Source: Parietaria judaica
Lineage: Eukaryota > Streptophyta > Magnoliopsida > Rosales > Urticaceae
Assembly: GCA_954871525.1 (NCBI GenBank)
Contig: OX940864.1
Span: 19,958,001-20,022,000 of the forward strand
Reading direction: 5' to 3'
DNA length: 64,000 nt
The position numbers and the translations under genes were made by a program. Shown piece by piece: positions 37,017 through 46,917 of the stretch; the first letter of the stretch is position 1, and the number at the start of each line of letters is the position of its first letter. The notes under the pieces were generated by a model that saw only the letters and a program-made list of their open reading frames with translations, ran no database searches and was not told the origin of the DNA.

Positions 37017-38396
37017 TCTATATATATAAAAGGAAAAACTACAAACATGACATGACATGGCACAACCAAAATCAAGAAAATGATGATTCCTATTTTTTCC
37101 TATTTTCATATATTTTTTAAAAGCAATAATTTGGCATTTGTTTACACTTAATTACATGCAACACTTAAATTTAGATACACATGTATCACAACTATATATC
37201 AACGTACAACATTTATTTGGTGAAATAACATGTCTATAAAACCTATGTTTATGTAATGAATGGTTTTTATTATATTTTCAAAAAAAAAAAAACCTATACG
37301 AATAAAAAATTAAAAGATTAGGAGAAACATACCTAACCAGTTATTCGGTTCACAGACAAAAGTACCAAAATTCTATATCTATGTATAAGTCTCTTATTTG
37401 TATTGACTTTTATTTTAAAAATAAATTATTAAAAAATAAATTTTGGTGCGCAACCTTTCCAATACCATAAAACTCACAGGGATAACCAAAAGGCAATATG
37501 ATAAATGCTTTCATATTTAATTATTTATTATACTTCAACATTATAAGTCTATTCAATTTTTCCAACTTAAATGACATTTAAGTTTTATGTTTAATGAGAT
37601 ATATATTTTTATATATAAGCTTCTTATTTTTATTTTTTTGTTAGTTCGTGTTTTGTGGTATGTTGTTCTCTCTACGCCTCGCTTGATCTCACCCCTTGGT
37701 GGACTCTCTGCCTGTTCAACCGCGGGTTGCCTCTCCGCATATTCCGGTTAAGTCTTTGGGTGGTTATTTTTTGTACGTTCTTATATTTTTTGCATTTGAT
37801 TAATTTTTGTTAATGTTTTATACCGAGCAATGATATATTGTGGCTTTTACTGGTTGAACCCAATTATACCGAGCAATGATAGATTGTGATAACTTTTATT
37901 TTAAAATTGATAAATCAGATATGTTATTTGTGGTTTGTTAAATTAAGAAAGAATAAATAAATTTGTGGTTTGTTAGTATAAATCAGATATGTTATTTAGA
38001 TTATTTCTTGGTTTTGAACGTAATTTAGGTATTCAAATGTTGGTTGGAGAGATTTTAGGAGATAACAGGGGTAAAATAGTAAACTGTATATTAAGATAAA
38101 ATCGTTTATGAAGTTTTTGATAACAACAGATTTGCCAAACACCTAAATAGCAGTTAAGTTTTTAATAAAAACAAAAACTGGGCAATTTAAGCCGAACCAA
38201 ACGCAGCCTATGTAAATGTGTGAATTGTTTTCTAATTATTTTTTGACTAAATTGTGACCGGTTATGCTGCTTCGAATAGGTCTTCTGGCTTTTTATCTCG
38301 ATTTCCATTTTCATGGCGGAGTTGAAAGAGATTACAGAACTATATAATTGGAGCACATCCATGCATAGTTACTTTCAAAATACGTTTCAAACTCAT
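37017..38396 (+). repeat. Array unit 13 (1380 bp, last)
   Basis: Full-length type, more divergent than its neighbours. Ends at AAACTCAT (38396) without the inter-unit linker; unrelated sequence follows. Confidence 0.87.
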
Positions 38397-38569
38397 TGTC
38401 TCGCGGTTTTTTTTTCGTTTTCGCCATCATTTTTTCTTTCTGCGCATCAAGCATCATCAACATCAATTGTAAACATATGATATGACAATAATAAAAAAAA
38501 GTATTACAAGTCAAATAAACATGAGATAAAAATAATTAAATTAAATTAAAAGAAAATAAAATAATTAAA
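38397..38569. other. AT-rich spacer after the 13-unit array
   Basis: T-rich then A-rich sequence with no recognisable coding or repeat structure. Confidence 0.5.
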
Positions 38570-38760
38570 AAAAAATCGGGTATTAAACCGGGTACCGGGT
38601 ACCCGGTTTCTACGATTTCAATACCCGGTACCTGAACCCGGTTTTAAAACCGGGTACGGGTACCCGGATCCGGAATCCGGATTCGGATTCGGGTTTTAAA
38701 TCCGGATACGGATTCGGATTCGGATTTTTACCCGGTTTTCGGGTTTTATTTTCACCCCTA
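38570..38760. mobile_element. CCGG/GGGTACC-rich hAT-like terminal fragment
   Basis: Dense imperfect repeats of CCGGGTA and TCCGGATTCGGAT type finishing in TTTTCACCCCTA, the classic outer end of many plant hAT elements (TAGGGGTGAAAA in reverse). No matching left end or 8-bp duplication is visible, so the left side appears lost or displaced. A related composition occurs in the intact element at 60089-60583. Confidence 0.55.
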
Positions 38761-38904
38761 AGCACGCCACGTGTCCGTCCGTACAGAATCAGCAGAAGGA
38801 GGTCAGGGCAGCGAGGATTCAGAGGCTGAGGAGCAGCTTCAGGATTTGCAAGCCGCAGGGCTCCTTCCTCTGGCCCGCCACAGCCGCTTTCCCCCTCGTT
38901 ACTA
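38761..38904 (+). other. Exon-like GC-richer fragment
   Basis: From about 38786 one plus-strand frame stays open to TAG at 38905-38907 and encodes an acidic stretch with EDSEAEEQLQDLQ followed by LLPLARHSRFPP. Composition is exon-like and unlike the flanks. It also holds CCACGTGTCC near 38766, a G-box/ABRE-type motif. I do not recognise the protein. It could be an exon remnant cut by the Helitron, or captured DNA. Confidence 0.35.
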
Positions 38905-39658
38905 CTAGTCGAATGGTACCGCGCTTCGCGCGGTGGGTAGAAAATATCGAACAAATTTAATTAACATTTTTGTGTTTTTAATTGAAAAGTATACATGAAA
39001 ATATAAATTAATTATTGCTCAACTTCCTTCTCAATGAGCAATATATCATATTTTTAAAGATAATTTTTGTTAAGTTGTAGCAACTTTATGACATTCAATG
39101 AAAAAAAAATTTGAAAATTCTATAAAAACTAAAAATCTCAATGACTTGATCTTATAAAGCCATTTTTTTTATTCAAAATTCTAAAAAATTAGCATTTGAG
39201 CACATGTCTATATAATAGAAACTTTGAATAAAAATTAAAAAGTGACATGTTAAAAATCTTTATATATATATAAAAAAGCATGAAGACAAGTTTTCTCAAC
39301 AAATTAATGTATAAAAATAAAAAGTTGCTATTAAACTTCTAAATTGTGTATTGCTATTAATTGTATACATTAATTTTATGATGAAATGTTTTATGTATTT
39401 GTATGACATGATAAAAATAAAACATAATAATAAAAAAACGTATGAAAATAAAAAGTTGCTATCAAGGTTCTAAAGTGTGTACTGCTATTAATATGAGTTA
39501 ATAACCCAATTAGGTTTTAAATGCAATTATGTATGAATTTGATATATATATATATAGATTTAAATTTAATTCAAAATTCTAGAAAAATAGCATTTGAAGA
39601 TGCCATTATAAAAAATTTGTTGAGAAAACTTGTCTTCATGCTTTTATATATATAAAGA
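38905..39658 (-). mobile_element. Small non-autonomous Helitron (minus strand, 754 bp)
   Basis: On the minus strand it begins TCTTTATATATATAAAAGC (from 39658) after A and ends with the stem ACCGCGC-GAA-GCGCGGT (38918-38934) and CTAG at 38908-38905 before T. These are the expected Helitron features: TC start, hairpin, CTRR end, insertion between A and T, no target duplication. There is no Rep/helicase coding. A second copy of the 5' end lies inside in the opposite direction (39257-39310). The 3' end matches the terminus at 20611-20660. Confidence 0.8.
39257..39310 (+). repeat. Inverted internal copy of the Helitron 5' end
   Basis: About 50 bases starting TCTTTATATATATATAAAA and running through GCATGAAGACAAGTTTTC are the near-perfect reverse complement of 39610-39658. 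No matching 3' terminus was found for it. Confidence 0.7.
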
Positions 39659-39862
39659 TTTGTCTTAATACAACGTTTTATTTTGTAAAATAACCATAGA
39701 ACACTTCAACCTTATAATTTTATTTATATTTAATCTTTTTGTCAGATTTTTATCTTTGTATTAGTACTAAGTAAAAGAAAAAAAGAAATACAAAATTTGA
39801 AAATTTATTTGTCCACAAAAATATTATTTCTTAAAAAACGCAAAGAAACGTATAAACAAAAG

Positions 39863-40863
39863 GAGAATTTACGGCTTAAGTCCTCAAAGTCCTTTGTTTA
39901 TTACAAATTGTTAAAGCAAAAAGTAGCGAATAGATTTCGATGATACATATCGTTTTGTTCTTAAAATTTGACGAGCATAGGCTTGTCGCTTTGATCCGAA
40001 ATGTGTTTTATATCTTGTAAAACATAAAACGTTTGTGATTCCCGAGACGCGTAGGACGCTCTCCTTAAAGCTTGATTCGCCTCCTCTACGTGCTTGATGT
40101 TCGTCAGTAAGGTTCCAGGATACAACGGGACGACCGCGAACTTCATAGCACTTCGAAGTCCGCCGGCGAACTGAAACTTTTTGAACTCTGTTACCGAAAG
40201 ACTCACGACAAATAAACATTGGGAAACATTAAATTTAAATTGCGGAGTGAAAAACTAATAAGCAAATTCTAGTATCTAGAAAGAGTTTTCGGAAAGTGGT
40301 TTTGCAAGCGGTGTGTCGAAAGGGGTCGAGGTCACCTCAATTTATAGATGCGGGAGGGATACAAAGAATTAATACTCAATAAATTCTATAACGGCTAATA
40401 ATAAATTGTAATTAATTCGAAACGTAATAAATTGAATTCAATATTCATAACGGTCATAACCGCTTTACGTAACGTTCGAACGTCGGAACAGATCCCGATA
40501 ATTGGATAGAGCGTTTGTTTCGAATGTTCGACATTTTTTACCCACTCGATGTTATCTCAATTTTAATTTAACTGTAATATTTTCCAACACAAATAAGTCA
40601 TTGAACTTAATTTTGACCGCTAAAGTCTCTAAACCCGTAAGTTTGAAAAATTATTTTTAAAATTTACACGTGGCGGTTGACTAACGTGGCATCGCCACGT
40701 CGCAGTCAACTTGATCTCATGTGGCTTTTAGTAGTTAACATTAATGGTCATAGACCTATTTGTTAGAAATCGACGAGTTTGAGGACTTTAGCCGTAAAAA
40801 ATTAAGTTCAATGACTTATTTGTTAAAAAGAGATGAGTTCAAAGACTTTAGCCGCAAATTCTC
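39863..40863. mobile_element. Foldback MITE (about 315 bp), split by a solo LTR
   Basis: Left end GAGAATTTACGGCTTAAGTC and right end (reverse complement) GAGAATTTGCGGCTAAAGTC are inverted repeats that continue inwards past TTCAATGACTTATTTGTT on the right. The element is interrupted at 39909-40589 by the solo LTR. No target duplication is clear. Long inverted repeats suggest a Mutator-like foldback MITE (inference). Confidence 0.7.
39909..40589 (-). mobile_element. Solo LTR (681 bp) with exact 5-bp target duplication
   Basis: On the minus strand it begins TGTTGGAAAATATTACAG and ends GCTTTAACA, flanked on the plus strand by CAAAT at 39904-39908 and 40590-40594. TG...CA termini and a 5-bp duplication identify an LTR left by LTR-LTR recombination. 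Superfamily is not determinable without an internal region. A second, degenerate copy in the opposite direction lies at 41560-48393. Confidence 0.88.
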
Positions 40864-40878
40864 GTGAACAAATATAGA

Positions 40879-41252
40879 GAAAATGGCGATATAAGTACTC
40901 AGAGTCTTTGAAAAGATTACATTAAATTCTCATTTTTTATTTTATTTTTTTGGTGGCAAAAATTGCCAAATGCTTACTTTATGTTCGTGTTTTCGTCCTA
41001 AAACCGTTAAGCAGTGCCTCGTATCACGTTTTTAAACCCATTAAAATTACCATTGTTTATCATTGATAAATTACGTTAATTTTTTTTATCATGAAAAATG
41101 GTATATTTAATGGGTTTAAATACGTGACACATGGCACGGTTCCGGATGAAAACATGACGGAAGACACAAAATAAGAGTTTTGCAACTTTTGCCATAAAAA
41201 AGAACTTAATGCTAATTTTTCAATGACTTTAGGTACATATACCGTTATTTTC
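40879..41252. mobile_element. Second foldback MITE (about 374 bp)
   Basis: The left arm GAAAATGGCGATATAAGTAC pairs with the right arm whose reverse complement reads GAAAATAACGGTATATGTAC. Pairing continues inwards through the TTGCCA-type and GTATCACG segments. No coding sequence, and no convincing target duplication. Confidence 0.65.
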
Positions 41253-41559
41253 CTTTTTTTTTATTTGATCCCAACCGAGGCTGACCCAATTGCCCCTCCG
41301 GAGCGACGGCCAGCCATCAAAGGAGACGCGTGCGAGGGACGACGGACTTCGAGGCTCTGCGGCTTCGCGCGCCTCTTCGAATTCGACGAGACTTCTTCGC
41401 ATCGCATCAGGTTGAATTCCTCTTCTGCCTTTGATTGTTGATTTTCCATCACGTTGCTTTCTGTCTTTTATGCAGTCTTGAGTTTTTTTTAATCTTCCTT
41501 GTAAACATTGTAATGATGATGTTGATTTGGTTAGAGCGAGAAATGATATTATGATAACT
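41253..41559 (+). other. GC-rich, 5'-UTR/first-exon-like spacer
   Basis: A pyrimidine run is followed by about 150 GC-rich bases (41275-41410) and CATCAGGTTGAATT, which looks like an exon-intron boundary. No identifiable protein. It could be the abandoned 5' end of a gene broken by the surrounding insertions. Confidence 0.3.
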
Positions 41560-42122
41560 TACTGGAAAGAATTGCAGTAAATAAAATTGAGATAGCATCG
41601 AGCGGGTCAAAATGTCAAACACTCGAGACGAACGCTCTATCCAATTACCGGGATATGTTCCGACGTTAAAACGTTACGTAAAACGGTCATATTGATTATG
41701 TCCGTTATGAATATTTAATTCAATTTATTACGTTTCGGATTAATTACAATTTATTATTAGCCGTTATAGAATAGATTAGAAATCAATTCAATGTTTCCAT
41801 CCCGCTACTATAAAATGGCGGTGACCTCGACCCATTTCGACACACCATTGCAAAACCTATTTCCGAAAATCTCTCTAAAAAAAATGAGTTTGCTTCCCGG
41901 TTTTTCACTCCGCAAATTCAATTTTTCATGCTTCCCAGCGTTTTATGTCGTGAGTCTTTCGGTAACGGAGTTTAAGAAGTTTTAGTTCGCCGGTGAACTT
42001 CGAAGTGCTACGGAGTTCTCGGTTATCCTGTTATATCCTGGGAAGCTATCGCCTAACAAACCTCAAGCACGTAGAAGAGGTGAATCAAGCTTTAAGGAGA
42101 GCGTCCAACGCGTCTCGGGAAT

Positions 42123-42399
42123 TGTTGGAATTTATTAGTAATAAATGACCAATAAATATTCTAATAACTGAGCTAGTATAATGTGTTGAGTGGAGAGTAA
42201 ATGTGGGAATGTGAAAAGTCCCACATTGATTAATTACAAATAGTTTGTGCAATATATAAGGAAAACAATAGTGAAGTGAGCTCAGCATGTGGCATAGTGA
42301 TAAGTATGCCAAATGAGTGACGTGTGGAGGCGAGGTGGCGAGACCATGCCACCTCACGCTTTCTCAACGCCGCCCTCGCCGGTGTCGCCACCGGCGACA

Positions 42400-42436
<37 letters not shown>

Positions 42437-42965
42437 GGGGTCGGGTACGTGGGCGTGGGCGTAGAGGCGCTAGTGGCGTCTTGTAGGCGCACTTGAGGCA
42501 CTTGATCACATGGCATCGGGCGAGCGGCGTAATCTCGGGTCTGGGGCTTTCTCGCGGCGATTATCGCCTCGCCACGTGTCGGTCGGCAGTTACTAGCCGT
42601 TGGGGGCAGTTTCTGACCGTTTTCTCGTTTTTTGTTTTCAGACCATTAACTGCCACTGAGAAGGGTCGCTACCTTCTTAGCGTAACTGTTTTTGTGTCTT
42701 TAAAATTTCGTTTCCAAAAAAGAAACAAAATAATTCTGCTCTTTTTATCATTTTCTACTCTTAGAAAGCACTTCCAGAAACACGTTCTTGCTTACGGTCG
42801 GAACTTCGCTTCGTCTTGCGATTTCGCGACCAAAGACTTGTCTTATCCTGGGTGTTCTTGCAAGCAGACTCGAAGACGTTTTTGAGTGCTCGAAACACTA
42901 TTAGGAAAGTGATCATATGCACGATTCAAGCCGTGACGTTTTCAACCTTGAAGAAATTTCCAACA
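42123..42965 (+). repeat. Copia 5' LTR (843 bp)
   Basis: TGTTGGAATTTATT to TTTCCAACA, with a TATATAAGG promoter box near 42253. It carries a GGCTCC hexamer run (about 42400-42436) and an adjacent GGCGACACCGG-type palindrome that are longer than in the 3' LTR. Confidence 0.93.
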
Positions 42966-42985
42966 GTCTAATAGTGAGCTCGATC

Positions 42986-43714
42986 ATGGCCACCGACGCT
43001 TCTGTTTCAAGCATCAAGGTGATGAACCAAGACCTCGTGAAGTTGGACCGTTTCGACGGGACGAACTTCACTCGCTGGCAAGACAAGATGATCTTCCTCC
43101 TGACGGCCCTGAAGATCTTCTATGTTCTCGACCCGGAGTTGGAGCCCTTTCCCGAACTGAAGGATGACGATACCGACAAGATCAAGGCGGAGCGCAAAAA
43201 GCGCAAGGAGGATGAACTGCTCTGCCGCGGTCACATTCTGAACACGCTCTCCGACCGTCTCTATGATCTCTACACGGACCACACTTCGGCGGTCGAAATC
43301 TGGAAGGCGCTCGAGTTCAAATTTCGGGCAGAGGAGGAAGGTACGAAAAAGTTTCTCATTTATGAGTACTTTGATTTCAAAATGTCCGATGCAAAGCCGA
43401 TCCTCGCCCAAGTGCACGAACTGCAAGTGCTCGTCAACAAACTGAAGGCCGTGAAGATTGATATTCCGGAACCTTTTCAAGTCGGCGCAATTATTGCGAA
43501 ATTGCCGTCGTCTTGGAAGAGTTACCGGAAGAAATTGCTTCACAATTCCGAGGATTTCTCACTGGAGAAGATCCAGAAACACCTTCGAATCGAAGAGGAA
43601 TCGAAGGAAAGAGAGAAATCCGATGGTGTCGGAAATTCGAAGGCCAACTCGGTGAGCGCGAAAGGCAAAAAGCACGACGGGAAAAAGAACGTTAACGGTC
43701 CTAAAAAGGATTAA
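42986..43714 (+). pseudogene. gag: Copia gag (capsid), ended by a premature stop
   Basis: The ATG at 42986 lies 20 bases after the LTR and opens MATDASVSS; this start is preferred because upstream codons fall within the LTR. The 242-residue product has the copia Gag pattern: LVKLDRFDGTNFTRWQDKM near residues 18-36, a helical middle (UBN2-type) with AIIAKLPSSW, and a lysine-rich tail. TAA at 43712 separates it from the zinc knuckle (CFVCGKPGHYARDC, about 43752-43800), which continues in the same frame. The capsid would assemble particles around element RNA in the cytoplasm (family knowledge), but a product lacking the knuckle would bind RNA poorly (inference). Confidence 0.85.
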
Positions 43715-44779
43715 AAGTTCAAGACTTCCGGTGCTTCGAAGGGGTCCAAAACCGGCTGTTTTGTGTGTGGCAAACCCGGTCACTACGCGAGAGATTGTCG
43801 CGTCCGGAAGACCCAAAATAACGAGGCTAACGCCACGAAGACCGATGACAACATTGTCGCTACTGTGAGAGAAATTATGGCGGTCAAAGGCAAGGTTCAA
43901 GGATGGTGGTACGACACTTGTGCCACTGTTCATGTCTCCTACGACAAAGCGGCTTTCAAGACCTATTCTGAAGTCAACGATGGACAACAAGTTCAGATGG
44001 GAAATGAGGGACACTCGAAGATTGTCGGCACCGGCACCGTGGAGCTTAACTTTACTTCCGTGAAGAAAGTGACGTTGGTCAACGTGCTTCACGTGCCGGA
44101 CATGTCTAGGAACCTTGTTAGTGGTGATTTGTTGGGTAAACCGGGTATTAAGTCTGTTTATGAGTCGGGTAAGTTGATCTTGACCCACAATGGTGTATTT
44201 TTCGGTAAAGGGTATTCCGCGGACGGAATGGTTAAGCTTTGTATCGTTGACAATGTTACCAATAAAGTTTCTACTTCTGCGTATTTCAATTGTTCAATTA
44301 CTTTATGGCATAGTAGATTAGCTCATATTGGTGTTAGCACAATGAAAAGGTTAATTAAATCCGGTTTGATTTCATGCAACGTTGATGATTTTGAAAAATG
44401 TGAAATTTGCGTTAAATCGAAAGTGATTAAGAAACCTTTTCATAGTGTTGAACGTAATACAAATCTGTTAGATCTTGTGCATTCTGATTTGTGTGAATTT
44501 AACGGAATGAAAACCCGAGGGGGCAAACGGTATTTTATTTCATTTATTGACGATTGTTCGAGATTCACTTACGTTTTTCTTTTAAAGCATAAAGACGAAC
44601 CTTTCAATGCTTTTAAAGTTTATAAAGCGAAGTGGAAAATCAATTGGGAATCAAAATTAAAGTCCTTAGGAGTGACAGGGGCGGAGAATATTTCCCAAAT
44701 GATTTTAATGCGTTTTGTGAAGAAAACGACATTATACATGAGTGTTCCGCACCACGTACACCACAACAGAACGGGTTAG
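43715..44779 (+). pseudogene. pol: Copia zinc knuckle, protease and integrase N-terminal part
   Basis: In the gag frame after the stop: CCHC knuckle, then retropepsin with WYDTCATVHV where copia proteases have DTGA (Gly to Cys next to the catalytic Asp, probably inactivating), then the GAG-pre-integrase region (LWHSRLAHIG, CEICVKSK: HHCC zinc finger) and the integrase core start (DLVHSDLCEF with the first catalytic Asp, ISFIDDCSRFTYVF). One base is missing near 44630, so frame 2 runs into nonsense ending at 44779 while the true integrase continues in frame 1. Confidence 0.85.
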
Positions 44780-45297
44780 CTGAACGAAAAAATAGAACGT
44801 ATCAAGAGATGATAAATTCTATGTTAATGCATTCTGAATTGCCATTTAGTTTGTGGGGTGAAGCTTTGTTATGTGCATGTCATATATTGAACATGATTCC
44901 TTTAAAGAAGACCGGTATTTCACCGTACGAACTTTGGAAAGGTCGTGCACCGAACATCGGTTACTTTAGAGTGTGGGGCTGCGTTGCTTACTACAAGAAC
45001 ATGGATCCGAAAAGGACCAAGTTGGGTCCTCGCGGGATTAAATGTGCTTTTGTAGGTTACGCGGCCAATAGTAAGGCATATAGACTTCTTGACTTGGAGT
45101 CTAATGTGATAATTGAATCACGAGATGTGGAATTCTTTGAGAATCTTATCACGAAGGATAAAGAATCTGAGATACCCATAAATGAAGAACCTCGCGAGGA
45201 GAGTTCTTCACGGGTTATTGAAAAACAACCCGAGCTTCGGATTAGCAAGAGAGTTCGAAAGGCTAAGGATCTAGGACCGAACGAAATAGATTCTTAA
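44632..45297 (+). pseudogene. pol: Copia integrase core and C-terminal part
   Basis: Continues the integrase after the frameshift: VLRSDRGGEY (second catalytic Asp), TPQQNGLAERKNRT (catalytic Glu), LWGEALLCACHILN, ISPYELWKGRAPN and the RVWGCVAYY..VFVGYA module of copia integrases. It ends at TAA 45295-45297 in the linker before RT. The RT frame resumes in the same phase, so this is a single nonsense change. Confidence 0.87.
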
Positions 45298-45366
45298 CTC
45301 ATTTCCTTTTACTTAGTAGAAGGAGATAGGGAGAATTTTGTTCGTAAGATTCCTATCATTCTTCTA

Positions 45367-46917
45367 GTGGAAGATGATCCAAAAATCTTTAAGGAAGCTG
45401 TAGCTTCACGGGACTCTGCTTTTTGGAAAGATGCTATCCAAGATGAGATGGATTTGATTATGTCTAACCACACTTGGGAGCTTGTCGACTTACCCAAAGG
45501 GTCGAGACCCATTGGATGTAAGTGGGTGTTTAGAAAAAAGTATCATAGTGATGGTACTTTAAACACTTACAAGGCTAGATTAATAGCCAAAGGATTTCGG
45601 CAAAAGGAAGGGATCAATTACTTCGATACTTATGCACCGGTAGCGAGAACAACAACAGTTAGGACACTGTTTGCGTTAGCTTCATTGCATAACCTCTTTG
45701 TTCATCAAATGGATGTCAAAACGGCATTTTTAAATGGAGATCTCAATGAGGAGATTTACATGGAGCAATCGGAGGGTTACGTACTTCCGGGGAGTGAACA
45801 AAAGGTTTGCAAGCTTGTCAAATCATTATATGGTTTGAAACAAGCTCCTAAACAGTGGCATCAAAAGTTTGACTCGGTCATTCTTGCAAATGGATTTGTT
45901 CACAACGTTTGTGATAAGTGTTTGTACACAAAGGTGCGTGGAAACACTGTGATATTCCTTTGTCTTTACATTGATGATATGTTGATCATTAGCAACGAGA
46001 TGAACGGAATTTTAGAAACAAAGAGGTTTCTATCTTTTACATTCAAGATGAAAGATCTTGGACAAGTTGACACGATTCTAGGAATCAAGGTTAAGCGAAC
46101 CAGTGGGGGTTATGAACTTAGTCAATCGCACTATGTTGAGAAAGTGCTTGATAAGTTCAAAAATTTGAAGTTCAAAGAAGTGAACACCCCATTTGATCCT
46201 AGTGTTAAACTTGAGAAGAATAATGGGAGAGCTGTGGCTCAGTTGGAGTACGCAAGCGCTATCGGTTGTCTTATGTATTTGATGCAATGCACTAGACCCG
46301 ATATAGCATTTGCTGTTAGTAAAATGAGCAGATTTACTAGCAACCCCAACGGTGAGCATTGGAAGGCTATCGGGAAGATTTTTGGCTATCTTATGAAAAC
46401 CAAAAATCTCGGCCTCCAATATGGTAGGTTTCCTGCCATACTCGAAGGATATACCTACGCTAGTTGGATATCGAGTGTCGGAGATAATAAATCTACGACG
46501 GGATGGGTTTTCACACTTGTCGGAGGTGCAATCTCTTGGAAGAGCAAGAAACAAACGTGTATTACTCATTCGACCATGGAGTCAGAGTTTGTAGCTCTTG
46601 CTTCCGCTGGTCAAGAGGCTGAGTGGTTGAGGGATATTCTTTTAGAAGCTCCGTTGGCTAAGGACAATATATCGAAAGTGTCGATACATTGTGATAGTCA
46701 AGCTACTTTAGCTAGAGCATACAACGAAGTGTATAACGGGAAGTCTAGACATATTAGTCTACGACATGACTACGTAAGGAAATTGATCAAGGATGGGATC
46801 ATTTCACTTTCGTTTGTACGTACCAGCTATAATTTAGCTGATCCTTTTACTAAACCATTGGCCAGAGATTTAGTAAAGTCTACCTCGAGAGGTATGGGAC
46901 TGAAACTCCTTGAGTAA
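45367..46917 (+). pseudogene. pol: Copia reverse transcriptase-RNase H
   Basis: The longest open stretch (516 residues). RT (RVT_2 type) shows WVFRKKYHSDG, FDTYAPVARTTTVRTL, QMDVKTAFLNGDL with Asp116, SLYGLKQAPKQWHQKF and the intact catalytic YIDDM (residues 201-205). RNase H keeps Glu405 in THSTMESEF and Asp443 in HCDSQATLARA, but the first catalytic Asp position reads GYTYASW, with Tyr364 where copia elements have Asp. The polymerase core therefore looks intact while RNase H is probably dead. Upstream stops prevent its synthesis as part of a polyprotein. Confidence 0.9.

Larger units (their letters stand above)
20662..38396 (+). repeat. Tandem array of 13 units, 1.30-1.41 kb, with Helitron-5'-like starts
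   Basis: Units start at 20662, 22039, 23442, 24833, 26220, 27628, 29034, 30430, 31821, 33120, 34419, 35718 and 37017. Each opens TCTATATATATAAAAGGAAA preceded by A, as at Helitron 5' ends. Each contains an AT-rich body, an A-tract, a GC-rich island around GTACCCCTTGGTGGACT, a duplicated TTATACCGAGCAATG block, and a duplicated CAGATATGTTATTT block. No unit contains a Helitron 3' hairpin/CTRR. A linker of about 35 bases (from AAGTAATAATGCCC to ACATCAAA) occurs only between units; it is missing before unit 1 and after unit 13. There is no convincing coding sequence. Whether this is a Helitron-derived satellite or a satellite that happens to begin with TC is inference. Confidence 0.9.

Noticed and set aside
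20662..38396. CRISPR-like or bacterial repeat array
   Set aside because: Units are over 1.2 kb with no short repeat/spacer pattern, in plant DNA.
20662..38908. One giant Helitron from 20662 to the CTAG at 38905-38908
   Set aside because: No plus-strand hairpin precedes that CTAG; the hairpin there belongs to the minus-strand Helitron.
38610..38954. 114-residue minus-strand frame rich in PNPNP and PESESGF repeats
   Set aside because: Spans the CCGG-repeat hAT end and part of the Helitron; repeat translation rather than a gene.
43007..44188. Long minus-strand open frames opposite copia gag/protease
   Set aside because: They are shadows of the plus-strand coding sequence with no family features.
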